Shown here in pieces: positions 6,283-6,446 of a stretch of DNA of 6,446 bases; the stretch's first letter is position 1, and every line of letters starts with the position of its first letter. Source of the stretch: an uncultured Microbacteriaceae bacterium (lineage in GTDB: Bacteria > Actinomycetota > Actinomycetes > Actinomycetales > Microbacteriaceae). The notes beneath the pieces were generated by a model. It was not told where the DNA came from, ran no database searches, and saw only the letters and a list, made by a program, of their open reading frames with translations. A program made the position numbers and the translations under genes. The stretch is from positions 1 to 6,446 of the forward strand of contig CALUAU010000113.1 of the NCBI GenBank assembly GCA_943914115.1. The letters are read 5' to 3'.

Positions 6283-6446
6283 CTACTGCCCGCCTCCCGG
6301 ATAAACGTATTCCTTCATTTGGTTTTCGATCTTCAACGAAGCCTCATTGCCCGAATCTGTCTGCTGCATCGTCGTATCGACAAGCGACGCCGCAGTAGCA
6401 TCCGAGTCGATCGCCGCCGCCAGCTCACTCGCCGCGCTCTTAATCT
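6283..6446 (-). CDS. small helical EspC/WXG100-like partner protein, C-terminal part (cassette 1; 5' end outside window)
   Basis: Fifty-three codons run from the window edge to the TAG at 6283-6285. The translation begins I-K-S-A-A-S-E-L-A-A-A-I-D and contains M-Q-Q-T-D-S-G-N-E-A, which aligns with F-A-Q-T-D-V-Q-Q-A of the two 108-residue partners. The tail (Y-V-Y-P-G-G-G-Q) differs from theirs. The stop lies two bases before the ATG of hydrolase 1, matching the partner-then-hydrolase order of the other cassettes. The usual size of its relatives suggests about half of the gene is missing here. Confidence 0.75.
   Translation of the reverse strand, partial: IKSAASELAAAIDSDATAASLVDTTMQQTDSGNEASLKIENQMKEYVYPGGGQ

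Noticed and set aside
1..6446. Insertion sequence, CRISPR array, tRNA or phage explanation for the repeats
   Set aside because: The repeats are colinear gene cassettes; no transposase, terminal inverted repeats, short spaced repeats or tRNA-like sequence was found.

Overview
The window (about 55-60% GC, all genes on the minus strand, GTG as well as ATG starts, purine-rich ribosome binding sites) looks like a high-GC Gram-positive, probably an actinobacterium of the Microbacteriaceae type. This is judged from protein style only: helical WXG100/EspC-like partner proteins next to DUF1023-like alpha/beta hydrolases, a combination typical of actinobacterial type VII secretion (T7SS) cargo loci. 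No secretion machinery gene lies in the window.

Read in the direction of transcription (right to left), there are three successive cassettes. Cassette 1 (6446-4080): the C-terminal end of a small helical partner protein, a 561-residue hydrolase with a GHSAG nucleophile motif, and a 154-residue soluble protein that is a candidate immunity protein. Cassette 2 (about 4033-1749): an extended -10 promoter, a 108-residue partner protein, a 591-residue hydrolase, a hairpin, and a 62-nt 3' stub of the 154-residue gene. Cassette 3 (about 1671-1, cut by the window edge): the same promoter, a second 108-residue partner and a hydrolase that runs off the left edge at the histidine just before the expected nucleophilic serine.

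Cassettes 2 and 3 are tandem paralogous copies (1-1810 against 2334-4141). They are mosaics: promoter, partner N-terminus, hydrolase N-terminus and catalytic domain are nearly the same, while the centre of the partner and hydrolase residues of about 74-220 differ strongly. In cassette 2 the divergent hydrolase segment is also locally AT-rich. The stub at 1749-1810 matches the 3' end of the intact 154-residue gene with one mismatch in 62 nt, so it marks a probable duplication breakpoint.

Proposed working model (inference): each partner protein pairs with the WXG100-like N-terminus of the hydrolase encoded next to it, the pair is exported by a T7SS, and the hydrolase acts outside the cell or in a rival or host cell. 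The 154-residue protein, present intact only once, may protect the producer. Whether it serves all three hydrolases or only the first cannot be told from the sequence.
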